A stretch of DNA of 64,000 nucleotides from Siderastrea radians (Eukaryota > Cnidaria > Anthozoa > Scleractinia > Rhizangiidae), in NCBI GenBank assembly GCA_964017195.1, contig OZ024893.1:52913415-52977414 (forward strand). Reading direction: 5' to 3'. This document shows, piece by piece, positions 28,105 through 39,652 of this stretch. Every line of letters begins with the position of its first letter. Position 1 is the first letter of the stretch. The notes under the pieces were generated by a model. That model was not told where the DNA came from. It saw nothing but the letters and a program-made list of their open reading frames with translations, and searched no databases. Both the position numbers and the translations under genes were made by a program.

Positions 28105-28815
28105 CAGTCAAAGCTCTCATCAGCGACCACCTCTGGAATTCCGAAAAGTGGTCGCAGCTAGAGCTGGTCACTCATGAGAAGGAGCTCTTATTTAAGGGAC
28201 CACGAGGTACAACAGAAGAGGGTGGTCGCTTATGAGAGCTTTTAGCATAAAGCCTGGCATATGTTGATGGTCACCAATAGTACTGTAGCAAAAAATATTA
28301 AAAATTTTTATACAAGATTATCGCGCATGTACAAGTCAATGAACCATTAGTGCTTATGCTATGTATTACTCTGAATTTTCCCAAAAAGTGAGTAGTTTTA
28401 TTACAGTACTGCTTGCTATACCCTTGCCACCAGACAAAGTTTTTCATTAGTTTGTGACAACTTTTTGACATCTTTCTGACAACTTCCCGATGGGTTTTGT
28501 TTCAACTGGCCAATTAGAATGCAAGAAATGTGGGAGGCGGAGTTGATAAGTTCCACACTCTCTCTCTCTTGTACCATTGTCTGGTGGCAACCGTACAACA
28601 TGCAGCACTGTAAAGTGTTGACTGAGCGGTCACTTACGAGAACTTAGAATCCAGGCAATAATTCACAAAAGTTGTCACACTGTTGCTTACGGGAACGATT
28701 GCTTATGAGAACTTTTGATTACAGAGTTTAGGTGATGTTCAAATGGGGTTTCACAATGTTGGTTGTAACTTGAGCTGGTCGCTTACGAGAGTGGTCACAG
28801 GGAGGGCTTTGACTG
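28105..28815. mobile_element. Mariner/pogo-like MITE, TA duplication
   Basis: CAGTCAAAGCTCTC at the left matches GAGGGCTTTGACTG at the right in inverted orientation, and both ends are flanked by TA, the canonical target of Tc1/mariner/pogo elements. The 711-bp interior contains several copies of a GTGGTCGC/GCTTATGAGA word in both orientations. There is no transposase frame, so it is a non-autonomous copy. Confidence 0.75.
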
Positions 28816-28870
28816 TATTCTGATTGGTTCTCTAGCAACTTGAGGTATAATGTTATTGTTGCTGTTATTA

Positions 28871-28876
28871 TTACAG

Positions 28877-28908
<32 letters not shown>

Positions 28909-28945
28909 ATATTATTATTATTATTATAATTATTGTTATTATTTT
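28871..28945. repeat. ATT microsatellite
   Basis: Interrupted (ATT)n tract of about 75 bp. Confidence 0.9.
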
Positions 28946-29548
28946 AGTACATAAACCCATTTCAACGGCTGATACATGCATATAATGCCCAAGACTGAAA
29001 ACAAAACTTTAAGGGCAACTTTTTTCAGGCATGAGTGTTATTTAACAAATCAACCCCTTTTGGCAGTTGGTATATTAGAGGATAATGCCCAAGGTTGAAA
29101 GATTGTCCAAACAATGAACATTGAGTATAACAGAGGGTGTGTGTGTCGGTAAAGCAGATATTCATTGTTACAGTCAATGTCATTAGTCAACATCATTTTT
29201 ACCACCTTAATGACTGCCTCAATTAAAGATTACTCTTGTTGTAAATTCAAACTACATGTATCTAAGTAAACAGTTGAACCCCACTTAAGGATCTCAACCA
29301 CTTTATCAAGATGCAACTACCTCATTATTATGGCTACTATCAATGGGATACAAAAGGATATGCAAGCATTGCTCATATCCATGTTAAAATTAATATTCTC
29401 ATTAAGTGATTTTGATTTACAGTGTACAAGTGTCACAAATGACCTTCTCAACCTTGTCTTTTTCAGATTTCTTGCCTTTGTCAACTACCACTCATGGGGC
29501 ACTGGTAAATATTTTAAAGAACTGGACATTTTCTTACAGGGACGACAC

Positions 29549-29895
29549 GGGCGCTTTCCATTCAACCAAAATTTCCGGAAATTCCGGTCCAAAACTGAAT
29601 GGAACAGTTCTGACCAACCGGAAAATTTCCGGAAAAAAAGGTCCACCTTTCGAGGTGGACCACTTTTTCGGTTGGTCCGTTCTGATCGGAAATTACTGTT
29701 CCATTCGAAAAAATTTCGGTTTGTAGTACCTCTCTGTCGTAAATTTCTGGAAATTTCTGTCCGAAACTGAATGGAACGGCTCGGTCCACCCGGTCTAGTA
29801 TAACCATCCGGAAAATTTCCCGATTTACTGTTCCATTTGCCACGTGAAATTTTCAAAATTTTAAACCGGAATTTTTGGTCGAATGGAAAGCGCCC
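29549..29895. mobile_element. MITE with GGGCGCTTTCCATT ends
   Basis: The 347-bp element begins GGGCGCTTTCCATTCAACCA and ends with the inverted copy ending GAATGGAAAGCGCCC. Inner words such as TTTCCGGAAA, GGTCCACC and CTGAATGGAAC also repeat in both orientations, so the whole element can fold. CAC stands directly outside both ends, consistent with a 3-bp duplication. The open frames crossing it on both strands are by-products of this symmetry. Confidence 0.8.
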
Positions 29896-30219
29896 CACAT
29901 TTCCCACTATTTTGGATCGGCTTCGATCAGTATTTCATGAAAGCAAAATTTTGGTAAGAAAAACAGCATTGCATGGCAAGTTAGATACAAAATTTATTTA
30001 GAAAATCTCAGCTAATCCACATCAATTTGTTTATGAGGTCTGATTGAACGAGGATGCTAAGAAAACAATAAGAAGAAATCGATGTTTTCGGCTTTGCTTT
30101 TTTGCTCTATTACAAGTGAGACGATGGAGGCACTTCCTTTGTTAGAAGGACTGTCCACTGAGATGGCAGTTTTTTTTTGTCACTCATTAAGTGTGATTTG
30201 GAAAGATATTTGAAGTAAT

Positions 30220-30361
30220 ATATCAAACACGAGAAAGAGTGTTTCATCAGGATATCCAGACACCGAGAAGTGGGTTGAAAAAAAGAGGCGCAGCCGAGTT
30301 TTTTTGACTGACTTCGAGGTGTTTGGATACCTGATGAAACACTCTTTCGAGTTTTTGATAT
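30220..30361. mobile_element. Foldback element, 142 bp
   Basis: Near-complete hairpin. ATATCAAACACGAGAAAGAG at the left pairs with CTCTTTCGAGTTTTTGATAT at the right. Inner arms around CATCAGGATATCCAGACACC and GGTGTTTGGATACCTGATG also pair, with a loop around GAGGCGCAGCCGAG. No coding capacity. Confidence 0.82.
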
Positions 30362-31296
30362 GGCTTCTCAAACCATTCATAATTCTTGGAGAAATTCAAA
30401 GCAAAAGTTCACAAAATCTTATGCTAATTAAGGTCTGGTATCCAAACCACTGTCACAGTTGTGATTTCCTTTGTTTTCTCTTAATGAATTATGAATGAGT
30501 TTGAGAAGTTTTATTTCTATGTTCATTTTGCCAGTCCATAACTTAACTGATACAGGCCAGTTTCTCTTTGTAATGAGTCTTCTCAGCTCTCACAGCAGTA
30601 ATGTTTGAGAAAAAATGTGCAAGAATTGAAACTTGATTGAAGAATATTTGTTTCCTTGTGGCACTGGCAACCATTCCTGCTCTTAAGGTGACACAATTTT
30701 TATGAGCAGGACTGCCAAGATGACACATCTTTTGCCAGTTTGCATTTGCTGTTGATACAAGAAATAAATGTCGATAACTCATGATTAAGAGCAGTTGGCA
30801 AAAAGCAAAACAAAACAAACAAACAAACAAATAATCTAATGATAATGACCTGGCCCTGACTAAAAAAAAGAAAGCTCTGGTAAGAAAATCTTTGTACTAG
30901 GATAATTTCTTGAAGCAATACATGAATGTTAGTCTACCACCATGGTGAGTAGAATTAAGGATGCATACAGCCTGTATAACAAAGTCTCGGACTGGCAAAA
31001 GGAACATAGGAATATTAAAAAAGTTCAAAGCAGCGACTTTTAGCGATAGCAGCTTTTAGCTGCTGAATTCGTGATTAACCTGAGCCTTCTCACTTCTCAC
31101 TTCTCACTTCATATTGACATGCCCTGAACAGTTGATGAAAAACAAAGAAAAAAACAAACAAAAACAACAATAACAATGACAACAATTTATGATAATGGCT
31201 TGCCATGAAAACTTGAGAAGGCTATGGTTGGAAACCCTTTACAAGTATTAAGATACTGTCTTCAAACAGTTTGTTAGCCTACTGTCACCTGGCTGA

Positions 31297-31482
31297 GGCC
31301 CCGTTTACACGAGTTAACTCATCCCGGGATGATTTTCATCTCATCCCGGGGTGACTTTCATCCCGTTGTCTGGTCATTTACCTGTGAGTATTTACATGAT
31401 TTGGAGCAAAAATGGGTTCGGGACAAAAGTCGTCCCGGGATGAAACTCATCCCGGGATGAAATAACTCATGTAAACGGGGCC
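31297..31482. mobile_element. MITE with GGCCCCGTTTACA ends
   Basis: The 186-bp element begins GGCCCCGTTTACACGAGTTA and ends TAACTCATGTAAACGGGGCC, its inverted copy. The interior repeats CATCCCGGGATGA, itself a palindrome, in several positions. It is flanked by TGA and TAA, a slightly mismatched 3-bp TWA-type duplication, so PIF/Harbinger-like is likely. Confidence 0.75.
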
Positions 31483-32035
31483 TAAGTACATGTAGACTTA
31501 GGGACATATACTGCAACGACAACCAATCGTTGAACACACACACTCATTTTTCCTACGCTTGGCACTGGTCACTTGTATCTGCTACTAGCTCTCATTGACT
31601 CATTTGATTGCCTGTGTCTTATGATTGACCAGAGTAATTGTTTTGTTTAGGTTTTATGACACCTGCTTCATTTGAAAATGATTATTGTTCTATGTAGCAC
31701 CTGATCTGAGCTAACTCGTAAAATCTGTTGGTAAATAAAAAGGCTCAAAACTGGTGGGTTGGTGCACCCACCATTCCTGGTGTGTTAAATGACTGTAAAG
31801 CCAATTATCTAACACTGCATGCCTCTTTATGCTAATGCCATGGTGTGTATGTAAATTTTTTTGGCAAGTTTTAATGTTTGGATGGAAGCCAAAATATGTT
31901 TGGTTTGAAAGCTGCCAAAAAATACATTCAGTAACAAGACTTAAATAATTTCTATAAAGAAAGAGAAAAGAAAAAAATGGACATATTAACAATTTTTTTT
32001 CGCCTTGAGACAAGACCAACACTGCCTCTTGCATA

Positions 32036-35000
32036 GCAGTCATCTTTAGGCAGTCAGTGAAGCCTATTCCAAACAAAAAATGCTGATCTTTCATGACTGG
32101 CAGATTTTACTACAAACAGCTCTGTGTTTCATACTTTTCAAAATTGAAAGCAATGAACAAGATAAGTGAAAAACAAAAAGCTTAAAGCCAGGAAGAAAGA
32201 TCCAAAGTCAAGATCTCATTTGAAATCTAGAGAAAAACCTGTTAATAGTGCAACATGTCATGAGAAAGGAATTTCATTAGCCTTAAGTAGATGCATCGCA
32301 GTCACAAATCGAATGTGACAAAAGATGAATGGCATTTTCTGTTTGTTGTAGTATTCACTGTTGGGTTTTCAAAATGTGGTCATTTTTAGGAAACCCACTG
32401 CAAAGATGCAGTCATCTTTAGGCAGTCAGTGAAGCCTATTGCAAACAAAAAATGCTGATCTTTCATGTCTGGCAGATTTTAGAACAAACACCTCTGTGTT
32501 TCATACTTTTCAAAGTTAAAGGCAATGAACAAGATAAGTGAAAAACAAAAAGCTTAAAGCCAGGAAGAAATATCCAAAGTAAAGATCTCATTTGAAATCT
32601 AGAGAAAAACCTGTTGTAAGTGCAACATGTCATGAGAAAGGAATTTCATTAGCCAAGTACATGCATCGCAGTCACAAATCGAATGTGACAAAAGATGAAT
32701 GGCATTTTCTGTTTGTTGTAGTATTCACTGTTGGGTTTTCAAAATGTGGTCATTTTTAGGAAACCCACTGCAAAGATGCAGTCATCTTTAGGCAGTCAGT
32801 GAAGCCTATTCCAAACAAAAAATGCTGATCTTTCATGACTGGCAGATTTTACTACAAACACCTCTGTGTTTCATACTTTTCAAAATTGAAAGCAATGAAT
32901 GAGATAAGTGAAAAACAAAAAGCTTAAAGCCAGGAAAAAAGATCCAAAGTCAAGATATCATTTGAAATCTAGAGAAAAACCTGTTGTAAGTGCAACATGT
33001 CAGAAGAAAGGTATTTCATTACCCAAGTTCATGCATCGCAGTCACAAATCGAATGTGACAAAAGATGAATGGCATTTTCTGTTTGTTGTAGTATTCACTG
33101 TTGGGTTTTCAAAATGTGGTCATTTTTGGGAAACCCACTGCAAAGATGCAGTCATCTTTAGGCAGTCAGTGAGGCCTATTGCAAACAAAAAAATGCTGAT
33201 CTTTCATGGCTGACAGATTTTAGTGCGAACAGTTCTGTTTCAGACTTGTCAAAATTGAAACTGAATGAATAATATTAGTGAAAAAAAAGCTAAAAGCCAG
33301 GTAGAAAGATCCAAAGTCAAGATCTCATTTGAAATCTAGAGGGAAACGTTTTGTAAGTAAGTGCAACATGCCATGAGAAAGAAATTTCATCAGCCAAGTT
33401 CATGCGTCGCAGTCACAAATCGAATGTGACAAAAGATGAATGGCATTTTCTGTTTGTTGTAGTATTCACTGTTGGGTTTTCAAAATGTGGTCATTTTTAG
33501 GAAACCCACTGCAAAGATGCAGTCATCTTTAGGCAGTCAGTGAAGCCTGTTGCAAACAAAAAATGCTGATCTTTCATGACTGGCAGATTTTACTACAAAC
33601 AGCTCTGTGTTTCATACTTTTCAAAATTGAAAGCAGTGAATGAGATAAGTGAAAAACAAAAAGCTTAAAGCCAGGAAGAAAGATCCAAAGTCAAGATCTC
33701 ATGTGAAATCTAGAGAAAAACCTGTTGTAAGTGCAACATGACAGAAGAAAGGAATTTCATTAGCCTTAAGTAGATGCATCGCAGTCACAAATCGAATGTG
33801 ACAAAAGATGAATGGCATTTTCTGTTTGTTGTAGTATTCACTGTTGGGGTTTCAAAATGTGGTCATTTTTGGGAAACCCACTGCAAAGATGCAGTCATCT
33901 TTAGGCAGTCAGTGAAGCCTATTGCAAACAAAAATGCTGATCTTTCATGTCTGGCAGATTTTAGAACAAACACCTCTGTGTTTCATACTTTTCAAAGTTA
34001 AAGGCAATGAACAAGATAAGTGAAAAACAAAAAGCTTAAAGCCAGGAAGAAATATCAAAAGTCAAGATTTCATTTGAAATCTAGAGGGAAACGTTTTGTA
34101 AGTGCAACATGTCAGAAGAAAGAATTTCATTAGCCAAGTTCATGCATCGCAGTCACAAATCGAATGTGGCAAAAGATTAGTGACATTTTCTGTTTGTTCT
34201 AGTATTCACTGTTGGGTTTTCAAAATGAAGTCATTTTTAGGAAACCCACTGCAAAGATGCAGTCATCTTTAGGCAGTCAGTGAAGCCTATTGCAGACAAA
34301 AAATGCTGATCTTTCATGTCTGGCAGATTTTAGTACAAACAGCTCTCTGTTTCAGACTTTTCAAAGTTAAAGGCAATGAACAAGATAAGTGAAAAACAAA
34401 AAGCTTAAAGCCAGGAAGAAATATCCAAAGTAAAGATCTCATTTGAAATCTAGAGAGAAACATTTTGTAAGTGCAACATGCCATGAGAAAGGAATTTCAT
34501 CAGCCAGGTTCATGCATCGCAGTCACAAATCGAATGTGACAAAAGATGAATGGCATTTTCTGTTTGTTGTAGTATTCACTGTTGGGTTTCAAAATGTGGT
34601 CATTTTTAGGAAACCCACTGCAAAGATGCAGTCATCTTTAGGCAGTCAGTGAAGCCTATTGCAAACAAAAAATGCTGATCTTTCATGACTGGCAGATTTT
34701 AGTACAAACAGCTCTGTGTTTCATACTTTTCAAAATTGAAAGCAACGAACAAGATAAGTGAAAAACAAAAGCTTAAAGCCAGGAAGAAAGATCCAAAGTC
34801 AAGATATCATTTGAAATCTAGAGAAAAACCTGTTGTAAGTGCAACATGTCAGAAGAAAGGTATTTCATTAGCCAAGTTCACGCATCGCAGTCACAAATCG
34901 AATGTGACAAAAGATGAATGGCATTTTCTGTTTGTTGTAGTATTCACTGTTGGGTTTTCAAAATGTAGTCATTTTTGGGAAACCCACTGCAAAGATGCAG

Positions 35001-36175
35001 TCATCTTTAGGCAGTCAGTGAGGCCTATTGCAAACAAAAAATGCTGATCTTTCATGGCTGACAGATTTTAGTGCGAACAGTTCTGTTTCAGACTTGTCAA
35101 AATTGAAACTGAATGAATAATATTAGTGAAAAAAAAGCTAAAAGCCAGGTACAAAGATCCAAAGTCAAGAGCTCATTTGAAATGTAGAGAAAAACGTTTT
35201 GTAAGTGCATTACATGTCATGAGAAAGGAATTTCATTAGCCAAGTTCATGCATCGCAGTCACAAATCGAATGTGACAAAAAATGAATGGCATTTTCTGTG
35301 TTCTAGTATTCACTGTTGGGTTTTCAAAATGTGGTCATTTTTAGGAAACCCACTGCAAAGATGCAGTCATCTTTAGGCAGTCAGTGAAGCCTATTGCAAA
35401 CAGAAAATGCTGATCTTTCATGTCTGGCAGATTTTAGTACAAACAGCTCTGTGTTTCATACTTTTCAAAGTTAAAGGCAATGAACAAGATAACTGAAAAA
35501 CAAAAAGCTTAAAGCAAGGAAGAAATATCCAAAGTCAAGATCTCATTTGAAATCTAGAGGGAAACGTTTTGTAAATGCAACATGTCAGAGGAAAGGAATT
35601 TCATTAGCCTTAAGTGCATGCATCGCAGTCACAAATCGAATGTGACAAAAGATGAATGGCATTTTCTGTTTGTTGTAGTATTCACTGTTGGGTTTTCAAA
35701 ATGTGGTCATTTTTGGGAAACCCACTTCAAAGATGCAGTCATCTTTAGGCAGTCAGTGAAGCCTATTGCAAACAGAAAATGCTAATCTTTCATGTCTGGC
35801 AGATTTTAGTACAAACACCTCTGTGTTTCATACTTTTCAAAGTTAAAGGCAATGAACAAGATAAGTGAAAAACAAAAAGCTTAAAGCCAGGAAGAAATAT
35901 CCAAAGTAAAGATCTCATTTGAAACTTAGAGAGAAACGTTTTGCAAGTGCAACATGCCATGAGAAAGCAATTTCATCAGCCAAGTTCATGCATCGCAGTT
36001 ACAAATCGAATGTGACAAAAGATGAGTGACATTTTCTGTTTGTTCTAGTATTCACTGTTGGGTTTTCAAAATGTGGTCATTTTTAGGAAACCCACTGCAA
36101 AGATGCAGTCATCTTTAGGCAGTCAGTGAAGCCTATTGCAAACAAAAAATGCTGATCTTTCATGACTGGCACTTC
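32036..36175 (+). repeat. Second satellite: 11 copies of about 370 bp
   Basis: The landmark ATGCATCGCAGTCACAAATC recurs at 32291, 32661, 33031, 33402, 33774, 34142, 34512, 34880, 35248, 35618 and 35988, spacing 368-372 bp. Units are much more alike than those of the outer satellite and unrelated to it in sequence. The array begins inside a unit at about CAGTCATCTTTAGG and ends at a matching point (ATGACTGGCA). Frames of 60-100 codons recur in each unit (for example a stretch reading HFLFVVVFTVG) but lack a consistent start, so no gene is called. The whole array lies inside the CACTA-like element. Confidence 0.95.
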
Positions 36176-36249
36176 TGTAAAATGGTTTTAGTGAGAAAAT
36201 ACTCATTTGAAAGAGAATGAAAACGGTAAAGAAAGATACAGATTTCATT

Positions 36250-36660
36250 TGTCAAAGCAATAATGTTTTCCGGGGGTGGTACTTGACTCATGTTTGGGTG
36301 TAGGGGTACTGCTAAAGATCTGATACCCTGACCCTGTTTAGGACAAAAAGCCGTAAAATACCAATCCCGTTTAGGACAACACCCTCCATTGTAGGTCCCT
36401 GTTTAGAACAATTGAAAAAAAATACACACTTTCTTCACGTTCGAGACAATTTTGCAGTATTTTAGAGACTGGGCGGCAAACGTCAGGTTTCCGATCTATG
36501 ACTGGCTATGTATAAGTGACAACGGTGACAATCGTGCAGCCATACCTTGTTTAGGACGCGTTCATACCCTGTTTGGGACAAACTCGCATAAAATTATATA
36601 CCCTGTACAGGACAGAGAGGCCAAAAACCTTTGGAGTCCTAGCATCACCATATGCCCGAG
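36250..36660. repeat. Short dispersed motif cluster, CCCTGTTTAGGACA
   Basis: Variants of CCCTGTTTAGGACA recur at irregular spacing (near 36329, 36368, 36399, 36546, 36569 and 36600), often followed by AAA and a CGTAAAATA word. It looks like a fragment of a repeat family with internal short direct repeats. Ends not defined. Confidence 0.5.
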
Positions 36661-37249
36661 CACTTTTGGGATATGCAACGTAATAAGCATTTTGAGACGA
36701 AAAGAGTTAGGAAAATGTTGTGAAATATGCAGCATAATTACCAGATTGAGACAAAATGTTAAGCAAATGTTGTGCATCCTTGCTAATTCAAACATCGTGG
36801 AGCTCTTAAATCATTGTATGTCTGGGCACTTCTGGGATATGTAATATTCAAAGTCCGTCTGGCATAGAAGACATTTTTCTTTGTTATTCTAATGAATCCA
36901 CCTCCAAAATCCACTAGGGGTTGATTAGCACAAAGGACACGCGAGCGGGCGCGAAAATTGCGTGTGGCGTGAAAACATGACGCGCGCGTGATCATTATCC
37001 CATTGGAATCCCATAGTGCGTTTGATTGACCTCGTTCAAGACTGAATTATCCAATGTGAGAACGAAAACTACTAAGATTTGCAATTTGTTTGGAGGGAAA
37101 TAATTCGCCATTTTAATTACGTTTTCAGCCATGATTTATATACTTGTGCACTTTCTTACAGAGGTCAAAAAGGATTGTTTAGGACAAATTTGCTGATTAA
37201 CAGTACACGAAATATGACTCAAAAATCTTCGGGTTTCATTAAAAAAAAG
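36661..37249. other. CACTA interior, no recognised feature
   Basis: No convincing gene. It contains a CG-rich patch (36940-36990, with CGCGCGCG-like words) in otherwise AT-rich DNA. A motif close to GTTTAGGACA recurs at 37178. Confidence 0.4.
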
Positions 37250-37933
37250 AGTAGGTTGGCGAAAATGGAAATGGTTATATTTGCTTCTGGGGTAAATAAA
37301 CCTAAATTTGCTGACTTGGTGTAAAGTTGGTGCAAATAAACAGAATTGCCATAATGATAGCAAATGTAAGGGTAAGATATCCAAATTTGTTTATTTGCTA
37401 CTCAAGTAAATGTGACGGTACTTTGATTTACGCCACTTGTTTGCGTGTTCGCAGATGAGTAAGTTTGCTCCTTTAGTAAATATGGGGTAAATAAACCTAA
37501 ATTTCCTGATTTGACCTTGGCGTAAAGTTGGTGCAAATAGGCACAATTGCTATGATAGTAAATGTGAGAGTAAGTAATGCAAATTTGTTTATTTGCCACT
37601 CAAGTAAAAGTGATGGTAATTTGATGCAAATAAGTTGATTTTCACCGTGTTTGCTTAGATTTACGGACTCCGTAAAAGTACTAATTTTTAAGGGTAGCAA
37701 AACTACAGCAAATAAATGTGAAATTTGAAAATTTACCTTGGTGGCAAAACTGACACAAATCTGATGCAAACTTCGTGTTTACGTTACATTTGCGCCTAAT
37801 TTCAGCAGGAGCAAGTGTGTGTCTTTGCTTCGACAATGCCGCCTGTGCAAATTTGTGACAAATTTAGAGCCCTAACTTTGCTACATATTTACTTCAGTTG
37901 TAAAGCTCGGTAAATCCGTCTTTTCGTGCAGTG
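37250..37933 (-). repeat. Right subterminal repeats and TIR of the CACTA-like element
   Basis: Two copies, about 200 bp apart (37290 and 37490), of a module starting GGTAAATAAACCTAAATTT with TTTGTTTATTTGC farther on. Many GCAAAT and GTAAAT words follow, running into the terminal TTTTCGTGCAGTG. Word content resembles the left subterminal zone in inverted orientation. Confidence 0.75.
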
Positions 37934-38134
37934 GAAATTTCCACCTTACCGACAAAATCACAGACTTTCTACGCAATAAAGATTGTTTTCTGATCACCAA
38001 GAGGGATTTGCATTATTTTGGGGGGTCTGCGCAGCATTGTGCAGCATCTTTTAGCTTCTGTAGCTGCTAGGCAAAATAGGGTATTTTCCCTAAGGATCGC
38101 ACATATCGTGCATTCTTTGTAGTTTTCAACAAAA

Positions 38135-38363
38135 CAAGAAAAGCCCCAGGGGCATTAAACCCCGCCGTTGTTCTCCCCCTGGGGGGTGTAAAATATGCTA
38201 CGGTCAGACTCAAGATAAAAGCCCTTGCCTGTGAAGCGAAATACACGACGAGTATTTGTTTGGCCGAGCGAAAACCGGAGGTCTGGGGCAAGTGACCACC
38301 CAAAAAAAAACCACGAAAAAAAATGGGTATTACTAGACCCCGTCCTGACGGCGGGGTAATGAG
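38135..38363. mobile_element. Short insertion in satellite, unclassified
   Basis: About 229 bp of CG-rich sequence interrupts a unit between CAACAAAA and the TTTTTACTGATGG that restores the satellite. It contains CCCCAGGGGC, CCCCCTGGGG and the dyad CCCCGTCCTGACGGCGGGG, plus A-runs. No clear terminal repeat or target duplication. It may be a SINE or MITE fragment. Confidence 0.5.
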
Positions 38364-39443
38364 TATTTTTTACTGATGGCCGCAAAAGATTTGAATGCAT
38401 TTTTGACCTTTGTGTATGCAGCTGACACTGCGAATTAACATTTTACACCTAATTCTTGCCCAAAAGAGTGTCGCACCAACTAACTGTCGCCAAATCCTAT
38501 AAGCACAGCGCGAAAATGATTTTTGCTATACAAGAACATTTCCAAGTTACCGACAAAATCGCAGACTTTCTACGCAATAAAGATTGTATTCTGATCCCCA
38601 AGAGGGATTTGCATTATTTTTGGTCCTCTGCGCAGCATTGCGCAGAATGTTTTAGCCTCTGTGGCTGCTAGACAAAATAGGGTATTTTCCCTAAGGATCG
38701 GACATATCGTGCGTTCTTTCTAGTTTTCCACAAAATGAATTTTTATTCTGATGGGCTATAGGATTTGAATGGATTTGCGACCTTTGGGTCTCTAGGTGAG
38801 ACTGCAATTAACTTTTTAGACCTAATTCTTGCCCAAAAAAGTGTCCTACCAACTAAGTATCGCCAAATCCTATAAGCATAGCGCCAAAATGACTTTTCGT
38901 ATACAATGAAATTTCCACCTTACCTTGTTTTCTGATTGCCAGGAGGAATTTGCATTGTTTTTTAGCCTCTGCGCAGCATTGCGCAGCATGTTTTAGCCTC
39001 TGTGGCTGCACGACAAAATAGGGTATTTTTCCTAAGGATCGCACATATCATGCATTCTTAGTAGTTTTGAACAAAAGCAGTTTTTATTCTGATGGCCCCA
39101 AAGGATTTCAATCCATTGTCGACCATTGTGTATGGAGCTGACAAAGCGAATTATTTTTTTGAGAGCTAATTCTTGCCCAAAAAAGTGTCCCACCAACTAA
39201 GTATCGCCAAATCCTATAAGCATAGCGCCAAAATGATATTTGCTATACAATGAAATTTCCACCTTACCGACAAAATCGCAGACTTTCTACGCAATAAAGA
39301 TTGTTTTCTGATCGCCAGGAGGGATTTAGATTATTTTTTGGGCCTCTGCACAGCATTGCGCATCATGTTTTAGCCTCTGTGGCTGCTAGCCAAAATTGGG
39401 TATTTTCCCTAAGGATCTCACATATCGTCCATTCTTTCTAGTT

Positions 39444-39445
<2 letters not shown>

Positions 39446-39481
<36 letters not shown>

Positions 39482-39652
39482 TAATCTTTAAAGAGGATAC
39501 TCCCATCACGTTGAGTGGTTTTCAGGGAGGTCCTCTATAACAAAAGAATAAAATAAAACTAAACATTGTAATAGATACAAGCTAAAACTAAAAATATAAA
39601 AAGTACAAATATGGTAAAAATAGATCAAAGGTCCTTAAAATATATACATATT
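39446..39652 (-). mobile_element. 5'-truncated LINE 3' end, 207 bp
   Basis: Read on the minus strand, the insert ends with a short-repeat tail, (ATT)n, preceded by GAGGACCTCCCTGAAAACC and ATCCTCTTTAAAGATTAAT. TAGTTTT is present on both sides (39439-39445 and 39653-39659), a target duplication. A short-repeat 3' tail, 5' truncation and variable duplication fit a CR1/L2-like LINE insertion. The family is assigned from tail style only. Confidence 0.7.

Larger units (their letters stand above)
19271..37933. mobile_element. Giant CACTA/EnSpm-like element, non-autonomous
   Basis: The left end reads CACTGCACGAAAAAACGG and the right end is the inverted counterpart, CCGTCTTTTCGTGCAGTG (TIR about 24 bp with one mismatch). 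The satellite reads ...ATACAATGAA before and GAAATTTCCACC after, where uninterrupted units read ATACAATGAAATTTCC. So the three bases GAA are duplicated at the insertion site. CACTA/G ends, a 3-bp duplication and repetitive subterminal zones are hallmarks of the CACTA (EnSpm) superfamily. At 18,663 bp it is large, yet no open frame resembles a CACTA transposase. The interior carries MITE-like elements, G/C tracts and an 11-copy satellite. It is either non-autonomous or so invaded that its transposase is gone. Confidence 0.82.

Noticed and set aside
29330..29907. Frames of 93-146 codons on both strands
   Set aside because: Most of their length is the foldable MITE at 29549-29895. They have equal length on both strands and no domain.
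32908..35785. Frames of 60-100 codons in each unit of the 370-bp satellite
   Set aside because: They exist only because the units are similar, starts differ from unit to unit, and there is no domain or coding signature.
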